A stretch of DNA of 64,000 bases from Verrucomicrobiia bacterium (GTDB lineage: Bacteria; Verrucomicrobiota; Verrucomicrobiia; Limisphaerales; UBA11358): the NCBI GenBank assembly GCA_031290985.1, contig JARLJW010000043.1, forward strand, positions 62,001-126,000. Reading direction: 5' to 3'. Shown one piece after another: positions 35,503 through 44,642 of the stretch. Position 1 is the first letter of the stretch; every line of letters starts with the position of its first letter. The notes under the pieces are model-generated. The model made no database searches, was not told the origin of the DNA, and was given only the letters and a program-made list of their open reading frames with translations. The position numbers and the translations under genes were made by a program.

Positions 35503-37227
35503 CTAGGCGCCGACGGTCACGCGGTTGAGGGTGCGGCCCGCCGGGTCATACAGATGCACGGCACAGGCCAGGCACGGATCAAATGAGTGGATCGTGCGGA
35601 TGATTTCGAGCGGTCTTTCCGGATCGGCCACCGGTGTGCCGATCAACGAGGACTCATAGGCCGAGCGCTGGCCGGCCGCATCGCGCGGGGACGCGTTCCA
35701 GGTGGACGGCACCACGAGCTGGTAGTTGGCGATCTTTTTATCCTCAATGACGATCCAATGCGCCAGCGCGCCGCGCGGGGCTTCACTCATGCCCACGCCC
35801 TTGGCCCGGGCGGGCCAGGTGTCCGGCTCCCATTTCTCGCCATTGAACGTGCGCGAGTCGCCATTTTTGATGTTCGCCAGCAGGTCGCCGTAAAATTCCT
35901 GCGCCCATTGCGCGACGAGATAGGTCTCGATCCCCCGCGCCGCCGTGCGGCCGAGCGTGGAAAACAGCGCCGCCACCGGCACCTCGAGCTTTTTCAACAC
36001 CATGTTCACCGCCTCCTGCACGTCACCGCGGCCGGAGCCGTACCCGACGAGCATGCGCGCCAGCGGGCCGACCTCCATCGCGTGGCCGTTCCAGCGGGGC
36101 GTTTTCAACCAGGAATATTTTCCTTCCACGGCGAGCTGGTCGTACGGCGGCTTCGGGCCGGTGTATTTCAATTTGGTTTCCCCATCCCACGGATGCTTCG
36201 CGGCCGCATCGCCGTCCGAATATTCATACCAGGAATGGGCGATGGACTCCTTCACCTGCTGCGGATCATGCGCGTCCACCTCATGGATGCGGCTCAGGTC
36301 GCGGTCCAAAATCACCCCGCGCGCAAACTTGAATTTGCCCGGATCGCCAAACCCGTTCACGGGCAGGTCGCCGTAGCACAGGTAATTGCTCAACCCGCCG
36401 CCAATCGCGGCCCAGTCCTTGTAAAACGAGGCGATCGCCAGCAGGTCGGGGATGTACACCTGCTCCACGAAGTTCTTTGCATCCGCCAGCAGTTTGCCGA
36501 CGTACGCCAGGCGCTCGGCGTTGATCGCGTTGGCATCATCAATGTTGAGCGAGCACGGCGCGCCGCCGACCAGATAGTTCGGATGCGGATTCTTGCCGCC
36601 GAAAATCGCGTGCACCTTGACGATCTCCTTCTGCCAGTCCAGCGCCTCGATATAGTGCGCCACGCCGATCAGGTTCATCTCCGGCGGCAGCTTCATCGCC
36701 GCATGCCCCCAATAGCCGTTGGCAAACACCCCCAGCTGCCCCGTCGCCACAAACTTGGACAGGCGGTTCTGGAGGTCGGAAAAATAACCCGGCGAACTTT
36801 TTGGCCAGTTGGAAATGCGCTGCGCCAGCTCCGCGGTTTTTTGCGGATCGGCCTTCAGCGCGGCCACCACATCCACCCAGTCCAGCGCGTGCAGGTGGTA
36901 AAAATGCACCACGTGGTCCTGCATGTACTGCGTGCAAAACATCAGGTTGCGGATCAGTTCCGCATTGGGCGGGATGACGATGCCCAGCGCATCTTCCACC
37001 GAGCGCACCGAGGCCAGGGCATGGACGGTGGTGCAGACGCCGCACGTCCGTTCGGCGAAGGCCCACGCGTCCCGCGGATCGCGGCCGCGCAGGATGATCT
37101 CCAGCCCGCGCACCATGGTGCCGGAGCTGAACGCATCCGTGACCACGCCGTCCTTCACTTCCACCTCCACCCGGAGATGGCCTTCAATGCGGGTGACCGG
37201 GTCAATGACAATTCTTTTTGCGGCCAT
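35503..37227 (-). CDS. hyaB: [NiFe] uptake hydrogenase large subunit
   Basis: The 574-aa subunit carries both nickel-binding motifs: RTCGVC (Cys62, Cys65) and DPCLACAVH (Cys552, Cys555). The motif is followed by a 16-residue C-terminal extension that must be removed after His558. N-terminal VIDPVTRIEGHLRVEVEV is typical of group 1 enzymes. It oxidises H2 and passes electrons to the small subunit. The gene is second in an operon of small subunit, large subunit, cytochrome b and protease; no hyp accessory genes are in the window. Confidence 0.97.
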   Translation of the reverse strand: MAAKRIVIDPVTRIEGHLRVEVEVKDGVVTDAFSSGTMVRGLEIILRGRDPRDAWAFAERTCGVCTTVHALASVRSVEDALGIVIPPNAELIRNLMFCTQYMQDHVVHFYHLHALDWVDVVAALKADPQKTAELAQRISNWPKSSPGYFSDLQNRLSKFVATGQLGVFANGYWGHAAMKLPPEMNLIGVAHYIEALDWQKEIVKVHAIFGGKNPHPNYLVGGAPCSLNIDDANAINAERLAYVGKLLADAKNFVEQVYIPDLLAIASFYKDWAAIGGGLSNYLCYGDLPVNGFGDPGKFKFARGVILDRDLSRIHEVDAHDPQQVKESIAHSWYEYSDGDAAAKHPWDGETKLKYTGPKPPYDQLAVEGKYSWLKTPRWNGHAMEVGPLARMLVGYGSGRGDVQEAVNMVLKKLEVPVAALFSTLGRTAARGIETYLVAQWAQEFYGDLLANIKNGDSRTFNGEKWEPDTWPARAKGVGMSEAPRGALAHWIVIEDKKIANYQLVVPSTWNASPRDAAGQRSAYESSLIGTPVADPERPLEIIRTIHSFDPCLACAVHLYDPAGRTLNRVTVGA

Positions 37228-37259
37228 AATGGATTTCTGGTTTTAAAATATTTTCCGGT

Positions 37260-38390
37260 TCATTCGCCGCCCTGTTCGGCGCGGCCGTCCTTGACATCCT
37301 CGCTCGACGCCATTTCTTCCTTGATGAGCTTGCGTTTGCGGATGTTGGTCGAGATGGCATGCGCCGCGATGCCCACCACCGTGACCGCGCCCAGCACCAC
37401 GCCCGCCTTGTCCGCGGTGGTCTCGATGCCGAAACCGGGGAAATTCGGCAGATGCTGGTAAAACGGGCCGTTGTCCCAGAAATTCCCCTCGCTGCAGCCG
37501 ATGCAACCGTGGCCCGACTGGATGGGAAAGCTCACCCCGCCGTTCCAGCGCATCACGCCGCAGGCGTTGTAAGTCACCGGTCCGCGGCAGCCCATCTTGT
37601 AGAGGCAGTAACCGCGCTTGGCATTTTCGTCATCGAAGGAATTGACGAACAAACCGGCATCGTAATTCGGCCGGCGGTAGCAGGTGTCGTGAACGCGCCG
37701 CGAATAAAACGCTTTTGGCCGCCCCAGGCCGTCCAGTTGCGGAATCCGGTCAAACGCCAGCAGGTGCACGATCGTTCCGGTCATGACTTCCGCGATCGGC
37801 GGGCAGCCCGGCACCTTGATCATCGGCACGCCGGAAATGAGCTTGTGGATCGGCGTGGCTTGCGTGGGATTCGGTTTGGCCGCCTGCACGCAGCCGTTGC
37901 TCGCGCAGCTTCCCCAACAGATCACCGCCTTCGCCCCCGCGGCCGCTTCCTGTAAAATATCCAGCGCCGTGCGTCCGCCGATGCAACAGTGGATGCCGCC
38001 CTCCGCCGTCGGCACCGAGCCTTCCACCAGCATCAGGTACTCGCCCTTGTACTTGCTCATCGTGTCGTGCAGCGCGTCCTCGGCCTGTTGGCCGGAAGCC
38101 GCCATCAACGTTTCCGTGTAATCCAGCGAGATCTTGTCGAGGATGATGTCCGCCACGCCGGGGTGCGAGGACCGGATGAAAGACTCCGAGCAGCACGTGC
38201 ATTCCTGAAAGTGGAACCACAGCACGGGCAGCCGCGGTTTGGTTTCGAGCGCCTTGGTGAATTCCGCCACGGAAGTGGCAGGCAGGCCAAGCATGGCCGT
38301 CATCCAGGCGCAGGCCGTCAGAAAGTCGCGGCGTGAAACACCCTTGGCTTGGGCATGCTCCCAGATGGTGGGTCGGATGTTGTGGGGCAT
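37260..38390 (-). CDS. hyaA: [NiFe] uptake hydrogenase small subunit, Tat-exported
   Basis: ATG 38390 is chosen (376 aa) as it puts the twin-arginine motif VSRRDFL about 20 residues in. The proximal cluster motif is ECTCCSES, with the extra cysteine known from oxygen-tolerant group 1d enzymes, and GGIHCC and [17 protein letters not shown] follow. Distal and medial cluster cysteines are in [25 protein letters not shown] and [16 protein letters not shown]-terminal helix ([18 protein letters not shown]) anchors it in the membrane next to the cytochrome. This is a periplasm-facing, respiratory H2-oxidising enzyme. Confidence 0.96.
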   Translation of the reverse strand: MPHNIRPTIWEHAQAKGVSRRDFLTACAWMTAMLGLPATSVAEFTKALETKPRLPVLWFHFQECTCCSESFIRSSHPGVADIILDKISLDYTETLMAASGQQAEDALHDTMSKYKGEYLMLVEGSVPTAEGGIHCCIGGRTALDILQEAAAGAKAVICWGSCASNGCVQAAKPNPTQATPIHKLISGVPMIKVPGCPPIAEVMTGTIVHLLAFDRIPQLDGLGRPKAFYSRRVHDTCYRRPNYDAGLFVNSFDDENAKRGYCLYKMGCRGPVTYNACGVMRWNGGVSFPIQSGHGCIGCSEGNFWDNGPFYQHLPNFPGFGIETTADKAGVVLGAVTVVGIAAHAISTNIRKRKLIKEEMASSEDVKDGRAEQGGE

Positions 38391-38710
38391 AATCGTATGT
38401 TTTAGCGGAAAAGGCCCTTTAGCCCATTCAACTAGCCCATCCAACTCCCGTTCGAAAACTTAAACCAACCATCTTTAGCTCTTTTTCAGACATGGTTTGT
38501 CATGCGCCGCAATTTGCCTGCCGGTGAGCCTGTCCCCGCCGCCATCAGGCAGTTTGCCGGCTGAAGGGTTGACCTGTGAAATAACCAAACCGGATGGAAA
38601 GGGAATAGAAAAGGAAGCAATCGCCCGCGCTCCGCCCCACGAACGGATGCCCACCAGGCGGAGGAACTGCCGCCAAGTCTGGAATCACCAAAATCCGGCC
38701 GGCCCCACCC
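38391..38710. other. Intergenic region upstream of the hydrogenase operon
   Basis: No gene supported. It must hold the hydrogenase promoter, but no clear sigma-70 or sigma-54 consensus could be picked out. Confidence 0.5.
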
Positions 38711-38986
38711 TTACCGCCCACCCCGCCTGACCCGTTCCTTCTTCTCCTCCAACTCGGCCTGCAGTTTCTTGCGGTCGTTCAGCAACTGGTCGCGCAAGGA
38801 CTCCTCTTTGGCGACATCATCCGCCGCCTTGGCGATCTCGCTGTTCAAGGAAATCTCCCGCGCGGCGATCAGCGCGGCGTATTTGGTGTCCAGTTCCGCC
38901 AGCTCCTTTTTCTGCGCGGCGGAAAGTTTCACGGTGGGCGCGGTCTGGTTCAGACGCTCCATGGCAAGTTCGTAGGAAGATTTCAT
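38711..38986 (-). CDS. Small coiled-coil protein
   Basis: The 91-aa protein is almost entirely helical with heptad-like pattern (LSAAQKKELAELDTKYAALIAAREI, KKLQAELEEKKERV). It has no signal peptide. Its start overlaps the stop of the TPR protein gene (ATGA), so the two are co-translated and may interact. Confidence 0.8.
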   Translation of the reverse strand: MKSSYELAMERLNQTAPTVKLSAAQKKELAELDTKYAALIAAREISLNSEIAKAADDVAKEESLRDQLLNDRKKLQAELEEKKERVRRGGR

Positions 38987-39477
38987 GACGAGGATTCTGG
39001 ATTTTGCGGTCTGGCATTACTATCAACCATCAACCCTGGACCATCAACCTTCTTCTTTTTCCACGGCTGGCTGGGAAATTTCATGGGCAGCGGCGCGGGC
39101 TTGGACATCTGCAATTCCGACGGGGCCGGGGCCTCAACTTTCTGGTCACCGGCGGTCCTGGCCTCCTCGCGCCAGGATTCGATCTTGGCCTGCAGGCCGT
39201 GTTTCTCGGCGGTGACCTTGTCGCCGGATTTCATGTAGAACAGCGAGAGATTGGTATGCACGAGCTGTTCGCGCGGGCGCAATTTTTCCGCCTTGAGCCC
39301 CTCGGCGATGGCCGCCGGGTAATCGCCCAGGCGATAATAGGTCATGCCCAGCGCGAGCTGCGCGTCAAAATGCTCCGGGTCCGACGCGAGCACGGCCTTC
39401 AATTTGCCGGTGGCGGAATCATATTCGCCCCGGCTGTAAGCGAACATCGCGTCGTCGTATTGTTCCTGCAACGTCAT
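38983..39477 (-). CDS. TPR-repeat protein
   Basis: The 164-aa soluble protein has about three tetratricopeptide motifs (DDAMFAYSRGEYDSATGKLKAVL, FDAQLALGMTYYRLGDYPAAI, VHTNLSLFYMKSGDKVTAEKHG) and a basic, proline-rich C-terminus (PSQPWKKKKVDGP). TPRs mediate protein-protein contact; the partner is unknown, possibly the coiled-coil protein encoded next to it. Confidence 0.88.
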   Translation of the reverse strand: MTLQEQYDDAMFAYSRGEYDSATGKLKAVLASDPEHFDAQLALGMTYYRLGDYPAAIAEGLKAEKLRPREQLVHTNLSLFYMKSGDKVTAEKHGLQAKIESWREEARTAGDQKVEAPAPSELQMSKPAPLPMKFPSQPWKKKKVDGPGLMVDSNARPQNPESSS

Positions 39478-39929
39478 GGTGACAGATCAACGCTAACCGT
39501 CAAAGCCCGCCTCCGCAAGTCAGCGCATATCTGCCGACGGCCTCCCGGGCGGAGATCGCTGGTTCCGGCAGCGTTCAGCCGGGGGACCGGGGACGGGCCG
39601 CCCCCACCCCGAAAACGGCCACCCGCAATGCACAAATTCCAATAAAAATTTAACCGCCATGCGCGCCAAAATCCCGCCGCCGCCACCACGCCGCAGCCTG
39701 ATACTGCCCGCAATGATAATAATTTACACTAATGATCATCGTTCGCTTTTGGATTACACTTTTTAATACATTTGTAAATAGCTTGTATTCAATTAGATAT
39801 AGCTTACATTAGAAATTGACACATTCCCTATACATACCCTACTGTGTTAGAGCAATGGTGTCGCACTGAAATGTCTTCAGTCGTCAAATCCACTTTGCCA
39901 TAGTAATTCTTTAGCTCCAAGGTTCCTTT
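39478..39929. other. AT-rich divergent promoter region
   Basis: No gene. 39710-39850 is strikingly AT-rich compared with the flanks and separates the divergent TPR and korA genes, as expected of a promoter region. Confidence 0.6.
39816..39845 (+). promoter_or_regulatory. Possible sigma-70 promoter of korAB
   Basis: TTGACA at 39816-39821 and TACTGT at 39840-39845 with an 18-bp gap lie 85 bases before the korA start. The -10 match is weak. Confidence 0.35.
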
Positions 39930-41753
39930 ATGAGTAATGCAACAACGGGCGCGCCGTCGTCGGGTGGCGCGTCGAAAGTTTCGTCGATCAACGAAGTGGT
40001 CATCCGCATCGCGGGTAACTCGCAGGACGGCATCCAGGCCATCGGCGGCTTCCTCGCGCGCCTGGCCGGCCGCAGCGAACAGGAGGTCATGACGTTCATG
40101 ACCATTCCCGCCACCATCTCCGGCGGCGCCTCCATCTTCCAGGTCCGCATGGGCAGCGGCGAGGTTTTGAGCTCCGGCGACGACGCCGACATCCTGCTCG
40201 CCTTCTACCAGCACAGCTACGAGGACCATCTCGGCTCCCTCAAAAAAGGCGGCATCGTCCTGTACGATTCCGACCACGTCCAGCCCAAGCCCGAACTGCA
40301 GGGTGATTATCATCACGCCGGCGTTCCGATTTCCGGCCTCACGGTCGAAGCCATCGGCGGCACGGCCAAGGACAAGGGCAAGAACCTTTACGCGCTGGGC
40401 CTGATCGCCAAGATGTTCGACCTGAACGTGCCGAAATTGGAAAAGCTCCTCGGCGAACGGTTCACCGGCAAGGACCCGAGCATCTTGAACAACGCGCTTG
40501 CCGCGTTCCACGCCGGCTACTCGCATTCGCTCGGCAACATCCTCGAGACGTTCAAGTTCGTTGACGCCAAGAAGAAGGACGGCACCCAGGTCGTCATGAA
40601 CGGCAACGAAGCCATCGGCTACGGGCTCATCGCCGCCGGCGTGCGTTTCGGCGCGGGTTACCCCATCACGCCGTGGTCCGACATCATGGAACTCCTCCGC
40701 CGCGAGCTGCCAAAGTACGGCGGCACCTTCATCCAGACCGAGGACGAGATTGCGGCCATCTCCATGGCCATCGGCGGCAGCTACGCCGGGCGCGTGGCGG
40801 TCACCGGCTCCAGCGGCCCGGGCATCTCGCTCAAGACCGAGGCGCTGGGCTGGGCGGTCATGGCGGAAATGCCGCTCGTCATCATTGACGTCCAGCGCGG
40901 CGGCCCCTCCACCGGCATGCCGACGAACATCGAGCAGTCGGATTTGAACATCGCCATCAACGGCGGCCATGGCGATTCTCCGCGCGTGGTCATCGCCCCG
41001 GCAAACGTGGAAGACTGTTTCTACATGGCCATCGAGGCCGTGAACATCGCCCGCAAATACAGCGTGCCGGTGATCCTGCTGACCGACCAGGGCATCGCCA
41101 CCCGCATCGAGGCGTTCGTGGAACCGAAGCTTGAGCAGGTTTGCCAGGACATCTCGCCGGACTTCAGCCCGGTGGCCGATCACAAGCCGTACGATCTCGC
41201 CACGAAAGACGGCATCACCACGCACGTCCCGCCCGGCACCAAGATTTTGAGCGGCAAATATCCCATCGCCACCGGCCTGGAACATGATGAACTCGGCCAT
41301 CCGACGGGTTCGCCGAAGCTGCACATGCTGATGACGGCCAAACGCCGCAAGAAATTGCAGGCGCTCGGCGCCAGCCTGCCCGTGCCGAAGGTTTACGGTC
41401 CGCCGGAAGGCAACGTCCTGCTCGTGGGCTGGGGTTCCACCGAGGGCCCCATCAAGGAGGCCGTGGACCGCGCCCGCGCCGTCGGCGACAGCGTCTCCTC
41501 GCTGCACCTGCGCCACCTCAACCCGCTGCCGAACGGGCTGGAAAACATCTTCGCCGGCTACAACCACGTCCTCGTGGTGGAGATGAACGACGAAGGCCTC
41601 TACGGCTTCGGCCAGCTCGGGCAGGTGCTCCGCGCCCGCTATTGCGACCCGAAGATCCAGGGCATCAACAAGACCGACGGCCTCACCTGGAAGGTGAAGG
41701 AAATCCTCGAACGCGCCAAGACCAACGTCGCCGCCGGCCTCCGCAAAATTTGA
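39930..41753 (+). CDS. korA: 2-oxoacid:ferredoxin oxidoreductase, fused gamma-alpha subunit
   Basis: The 607-aa protein starts with a gamma-type domain (about 20-200, VIRIAGNSQDGIQAIGGFLARLAG) and continues with the alpha/pyrimidine-binding part (GNEAIGYGLIAAGVRFGAGYPITPWSDIME, TEDEIAAISMAIGGSYAG, VDVQRGGPSTGMPT-like IIDVQRGGPSTGMP). This gamma-alpha fusion is the KorA type of 2-oxoglutarate synthase, which links 2-oxoglutarate and succinyl-CoA to ferredoxin in the TCA cycle. The beta subunit gene follows 23 bases later. The substrate (2-oxoglutarate versus another 2-oxoacid) is by family. Confidence 0.94.
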   Translation: MSNATTGAPSSGGASKVSSINEVVIRIAGNSQDGIQAIGGFLARLAGRSEQEVMTFMTIPATISGGASIFQVRMGSGEVLSSGDDADILLAFYQHSYEDHLGSLKKGGIVLYDSDHVQPKPELQGDYHHAGVPISGLTVEAIGGTAKDKGKNLYALGLIAKMFDLNVPKLEKLLGERFTGKDPSILNNALAAFHAGYSHSLGNILETFKFVDAKKKDGTQVVMNGNEAIGYGLIAAGVRFGAGYPITPWSDIMELLRRELPKYGGTFIQTEDEIAAISMAIGGSYAGRVAVTGSSGPGISLKTEALGWAVMAEMPLVIIDVQRGGPSTGMPTNIEQSDLNIAINGGHGDSPRVVIAPANVEDCFYMAIEAVNIARKYSVPVILLTDQGIATRIEAFVEPKLEQVCQDISPDFSPVADHKPYDLATKDGITTHVPPGTKILSGKYPIATGLEHDELGHPTGSPKLHMLMTAKRRKKLQALGASLPVPKVYGPPEGNVLLVGWGSTEGPIKEAVDRARAVGDSVSSLHLRHLNPLPNGLENIFAGYNHVLVVEMNDEGLYGFGQLGQVLRARYCDPKIQGINKTDGLTWKVKEILERAKTNVAAGLRKI

Positions 41754-41776
41754 TCCACTTTTAACGCGAAACCATT

Positions 41777-42706
41777 ATGAGCGAAACTTTGATTGCCAAA
41801 CCTGCCGTCAGCACCACCACGCCGCCCGAAGGCGAACGCAAGGGGCTGACCAAAAAAGAGATCGCCGCCGACCACCCGACGTGGTGCCCCGGCTGCGGTG
41901 ATTTCTCCGTGCTCGCGCTGTATTTCAAGCTGATTGAAAAGCGCAAGATGTTGCACGAAAAGATCACCACCATCGCGGGCATCGGCTGCTCCAGCCGCTT
42001 CCCGTATTTCGTCCAGGCCCACGGCGCGCATTTCATCCACGGCCGCGCCCTGCCCTTCGCCTCCGGCATTTCCCTGTCCCGCCCCGACCTGCACGTCTTC
42101 GTGTTCGGCGGCGACGGCGACGCCTTCTCCATCGGCGGCAACCATTTCAACCACACCGCGCGCAAGAACGTCAAGATGACCTACTGCGTCATGGACAACT
42201 GGGTGTACGGCCTGACCAAGAAGCAGACCTCGCCCACGTCGCCGCTCGGCTTCAAGAGCAAGACCGATCCCTGGGGCGCGGTGGATTACCCCATCAACCC
42301 GATGAAGCAGGCCATCGCCGCCGGCGCCACCTTTGTCGCGCGCACCACGCACACGAATCCGAACCACGTGTTGCAGATGATGGAAGCCGCGATGGATCAC
42401 GACGGTTTCAGCTTCATCGAATGCCTGAGCGAATGCGTGGAGTTCTACGAAGGCGCCTTCGACTCCAGCAACCCGCGCAAAGGCGGCGTGTTCAATGAAA
42501 TCCCGAAAAACCATGACGTGACCGATGAACTCGCGGCCTACAAGCTCGCGGGCGAACCGTTCCCCGGCCATTTCGGCATCTTCTACAAGAGCAACAAGCC
42601 GACCAAGAACGCCAAGGAGGCCGAGATCAGCAAGAGCCTCCAGAGCAAGGTCACCGGCCTGAAAGACTGGCAGATCCTCCAGAAGAATTTTGACCGGATG
42701 AAGTAA
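41777..42706 (+). CDS. korB: 2-oxoacid:ferredoxin oxidoreductase beta subunit
   Basis: The 309-aa thiamine-pyrophosphate-binding subunit contains HPTWCPGCGDFSVL, GIGCSSRFPYF, and the TPP/Mg motif GDGDAFSIGGNHF ending in VMDNWVYGLTKKQTSPTS. No separate 4Fe-4S ferredoxin domain is present, as in other KorB proteins. It pairs with the upstream gamma-alpha subunit; a terminator follows directly. Confidence 0.95.
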   Translation: MSETLIAKPAVSTTTPPEGERKGLTKKEIAADHPTWCPGCGDFSVLALYFKLIEKRKMLHEKITTIAGIGCSSRFPYFVQAHGAHFIHGRALPFASGISLSRPDLHVFVFGGDGDAFSIGGNHFNHTARKNVKMTYCVMDNWVYGLTKKQTSPTSPLGFKSKTDPWGAVDYPINPMKQAIAAGATFVARTTHTNPNHVLQMMEAAMDHDGFSFIECLSECVEFYEGAFDSSNPRKGGVFNEIPKNHDVTDELAAYKLAGEPFPGHFGIFYKSNKPTKNAKEAEISKSLQSKVTGLKDWQILQKNFDRMK

Positions 42707-42721
42707 AAAAATCTCCGCTAA

Positions 42722-42752
42722 AACGCCCCGGCTCGCGCCGGGGCGTTTTTTA
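42722..42752 (+). terminator. Rho-independent terminator of korAB
   Basis: The perfect 11-bp stem AACGCCCCGGC / GCCGGGGCGTT has a 4-base loop and is followed by a T run. It starts 16 bases after the korB stop. Confidence 0.92.
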
Positions 42753-42798
42753 TTTGCCGGCTTGCCGCGACAAAATCGGCGGCTTAACTTTGCCCGAT

Positions 42799-42987
42799 GT
42801 GGGACAAAAGCGGGCGGGTCTTAAGCGGCCCGCCATTTTGATCAGCGCCGGATTGATCGCCGCGTTTTCGGCCCTGGCCGGAGCGGCTGACAGTTCCAGC
42901 CCGGAGGCGGACGCGCCGGGCAGCGGCGACACGCGAGGGCCGGCGGCGATTTTGGCAGTGAAAAATTTCGGATTTATGTCAGGTTGA
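42799..42987 (+). CDS. Possible small membrane-anchored peptide
   Basis: GTG 42799 would encode 62 aa with one hydrophobic segment (PAILISAGLIAAFSALAGAA) and a polar tail. It has a signal-anchor look but no known family and a weak start, and GC-rich DNA easily keeps such frames open. A tentative call. Confidence 0.3.
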   Translation: MGQKRAGLKRPAILISAGLIAAFSALAGAADSSSPEADAPGSGDTRGPAAILAVKNFGFMSG

Positions 42988-43022
42988 CGCCGATGCGATG
43001 CATCGGAATTCCCTTTCGAATT

Positions 43023-43058
43023 GGCGGTGTCCCGGAGACGCGGGGTTTCTACGTTGCC
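43023..43058 (+). repeat. attC-like repeat, 3' half only
   Basis: GGCGGTGTCCCGGAGACGCG and TTTCTACGTT match the 3' half of the repeat at 46078-46212; the ATG of the next small frame follows 14 bases later. Confidence 0.6.
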
Positions 43059-43071
43059 CCCCCCTCGCGCC

Positions 43072-43346
43072 ATGATCAACAAAGGCGAAGCCAAATTCAC
43101 GATTATTGGCGCAGCGGTTCTTCTTGCCGTCGTATTTGTCGGGCACATCATTTAGCAAAGCCGGCCGCGCGCAAATACGATGCCACGCGCCTGGCTTCAT
43201 TTGCCCGCCAAATCGCGGAGGCCGACCATATGACGGGGACTTTTATGGATTCAAAGGCTGGTCTGACAATTACCGGCGATGATGTGCTAAAAGTTGTCCG
43301 CGCAGTGGCTGCGGCATCTTCCCACAGGCCGCCGGGCGGGGTATGA
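43072..43346 (+). pseudogene. Frameshifted small cassette gene
   Basis: ATG 43072 opens a 27-codon frame for an N-terminal anchor (AKFTIIGAAVLLAVVFVGHI) that stops at 43155. The neighbouring frame then reads KYDATRLASFARQIAEADHM and SLTITGDDV-type DSKAGLTITGDDVLKVVRAV before ending at 43346. Together they look like one secreted or anchored small protein split by a single-base frameshift and cut short at RPPGGV. This may be real decay or a sequencing error. Confidence 0.5.
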
Positions 43347-43520
43347 CTGATGGCTTATGATGTCAAGGCCGTGTTCCTCAAAGGCACAAATTATTGAGAT
43401 TGGTAAGGGAATTTTTTGATTAATGGCAGTGAGGGAATGCCATTTCAAGACCGCACTGGACGATTGCAGGATTTGGTTGTGATTCCAGCCTATAAATCAT
43501 ATTTAAAACCATGACCATGA

Positions 43521-43624
43521 CGTCCCACCAGTCGCCGGAGCCCCTAATCCCAATGCCTCGGGATTCGAGCCGCAAGCCAGTACCAACGCATCGGGACAGG
43601 CGCGAGATTTTCACGTCAGGCCAC
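43521..43624 (+). repeat. attC-like repeat between cassette genes
   Basis: It starts CACCAGTCGCCGGAGCC and ends GATTTTCACGTCAGGCCAC, seven bases before the start of the lipoprotein gene. It is related to 45545-45618 and 46078-46212 at both ends. Confidence 0.6.
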
Positions 43625-43630
43625 CCTGCC

Positions 43631-44137
43631 ATGCGCAACCCCATTCCCATGGTCTTTATCGCCGTGACCCTGCTTGTGGGGTGCCACTCGCCGGCGCTGG
43701 TTTCCACCCAGCCGACAGCTCCAGCTCCGCTGCCGTTTCATCCCCTGCTCCTCACCAACTTCTGCACTCAAACCTCGCTCGATGGCACCTGGCGGATGGG
43801 GATTTCCGAGACCAACGTGGCCGTGTCACGCTTTCCGGGTCTCACTGGCGCGGGCTGGCCGGCGAGGTCGCAAGCAGGCGAGTCCACCGTGTCAATCCCG
43901 TCAACGGCCCACACAGGTTGGTTTGTATTCGCCGAGAATGACTGCCGGGTGTGGTATTACGACGGCGACCAATTGCTGTGGCGGTTTACTTTCAGCGAGA
44001 CTTGGAATAAAGAGCGTTGGAGTTCAGGAGATTACAGCGCCGGCCCCTTCTTCGGCGATCAGAGTACTCCCGTGCCGGCTGAAGTGTTTGTACGTTTGTC
44101 AGAACCAGCCCGGAAAATGGTCCGGAATCATGGCTGA
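43631..44137 (+). CDS. Small lipoprotein, unknown function
   Basis: ATG 43631 gives a type II signal peptide with lipobox LLVGC (MRNPIPMVFIAVTLLVGCHS); the longer frame would translate the repeat. The 168-aa protein then shows SLDGTWRMGISETN, GWFVFAENDCRVWYYDGDQ and FGDQSTPVPAEVFVRL, likely a small beta domain. No known family; it ends just before another copy of the repeat. Confidence 0.75.
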   Translation: MRNPIPMVFIAVTLLVGCHSPALVSTQPTAPAPLPFHPLLLTNFCTQTSLDGTWRMGISETNVAVSRFPGLTGAGWPARSQAGESTVSIPSTAHTGWFVFAENDCRVWYYDGDQLLWRFTFSETWNKERWSSGDYSAGPFFGDQSTPVPAEVFVRLSEPARKMVRNHG

Positions 44138-44139
44138 AC

Positions 44140-44248
44140 GGCCTGACACCGTGCTGGAGCCAACGGCGTGCGAGCCGTTGGTCCGGGCCCGGTCACAAAT
44201 TTCTCGCTTGCAGTTTTTCGCGCGATGGCTCTTTCTACGTCCAAGCCG
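44140..44248 (+). repeat. attC-like repeat between cassette genes
   Basis: It starts GGCCTGACACCGTGCTGG and contains GGAGCCAACGGC-GTGCGAGCCGTTGG, a hairpin. It ends TTTCTACGTCCAAGCCGC, eleven bases before the next start. Confidence 0.6.
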
Positions 44249-44258
44249 CTTGAACATT

Positions 44259-44627
44259 ATGAAAGCATTGCCGTTTATTTTGCTGCTCGTGCTGGTGGGT
44301 TGCAACCGTTCGGGGCAGGAAGTCATGTTGGCGCAGACCAGCGCCCAAGTCCGGCAATGGGTTCCGACGGGGGCTTCCCTGACCACCGCGCGGCAGACGA
44401 TGGAACAGCATCAATTCAGTTGTACCGTGACTTCATTCGCCAGCCTCGAGCAGATGCAGCGCGTACGGCCAAAGGAAATTGGGATCTGGCAGGAGAAAGT
44501 CATCCGGGATCACGTGATACAAGCCGTCACAAATGTCACCTATTTGGAATGCAAGCAAGACCATCTGGTCGTTCTTTTACAGGTGGTCAATGGTGAGACG
44601 ATGGGGATCTTTTCGGCACAACCATAG
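44259..44627 (+). CDS. Small lipoprotein, unknown function
   Basis: ATG 44259 begins a lipoprotein signal (MKALPFILLLVLVGCNRS). The 122-aa product carries VPTGASLTTARQTMEQHQFSC and TNVTYLECKQDHLVVLLQVV, a small alpha/beta domain reminiscent of SmpA/OmlA-type folds, although this is a guess. The next gene starts 16 bases after its stop without an intervening repeat. Confidence 0.75.
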   Translation: MKALPFILLLVLVGCNRSGQEVMLAQTSAQVRQWVPTGASLTTARQTMEQHQFSCTVTSFASLEQMQRVRPKEIGIWQEKVIRDHVIQAVTNVTYLECKQDHLVVLLQVVNGETMGIFSAQP

Positions 44628-44642
44628 ACAGCGGCACCCAAA

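Noticed and set aside
35587-37461. 624-codon plus-strand frame opposite the hydrogenase large subunit
   Set aside because: Antisense shadow of hyaB; no motifs.
39828-41567. 579-codon open frame on the minus strand opposite korA
   Set aside because: It is the antisense of a clear korA gene in GC-rich DNA; its sequence is low in conserved motifs and full of Arg/His/Gly typical of antisense frames.
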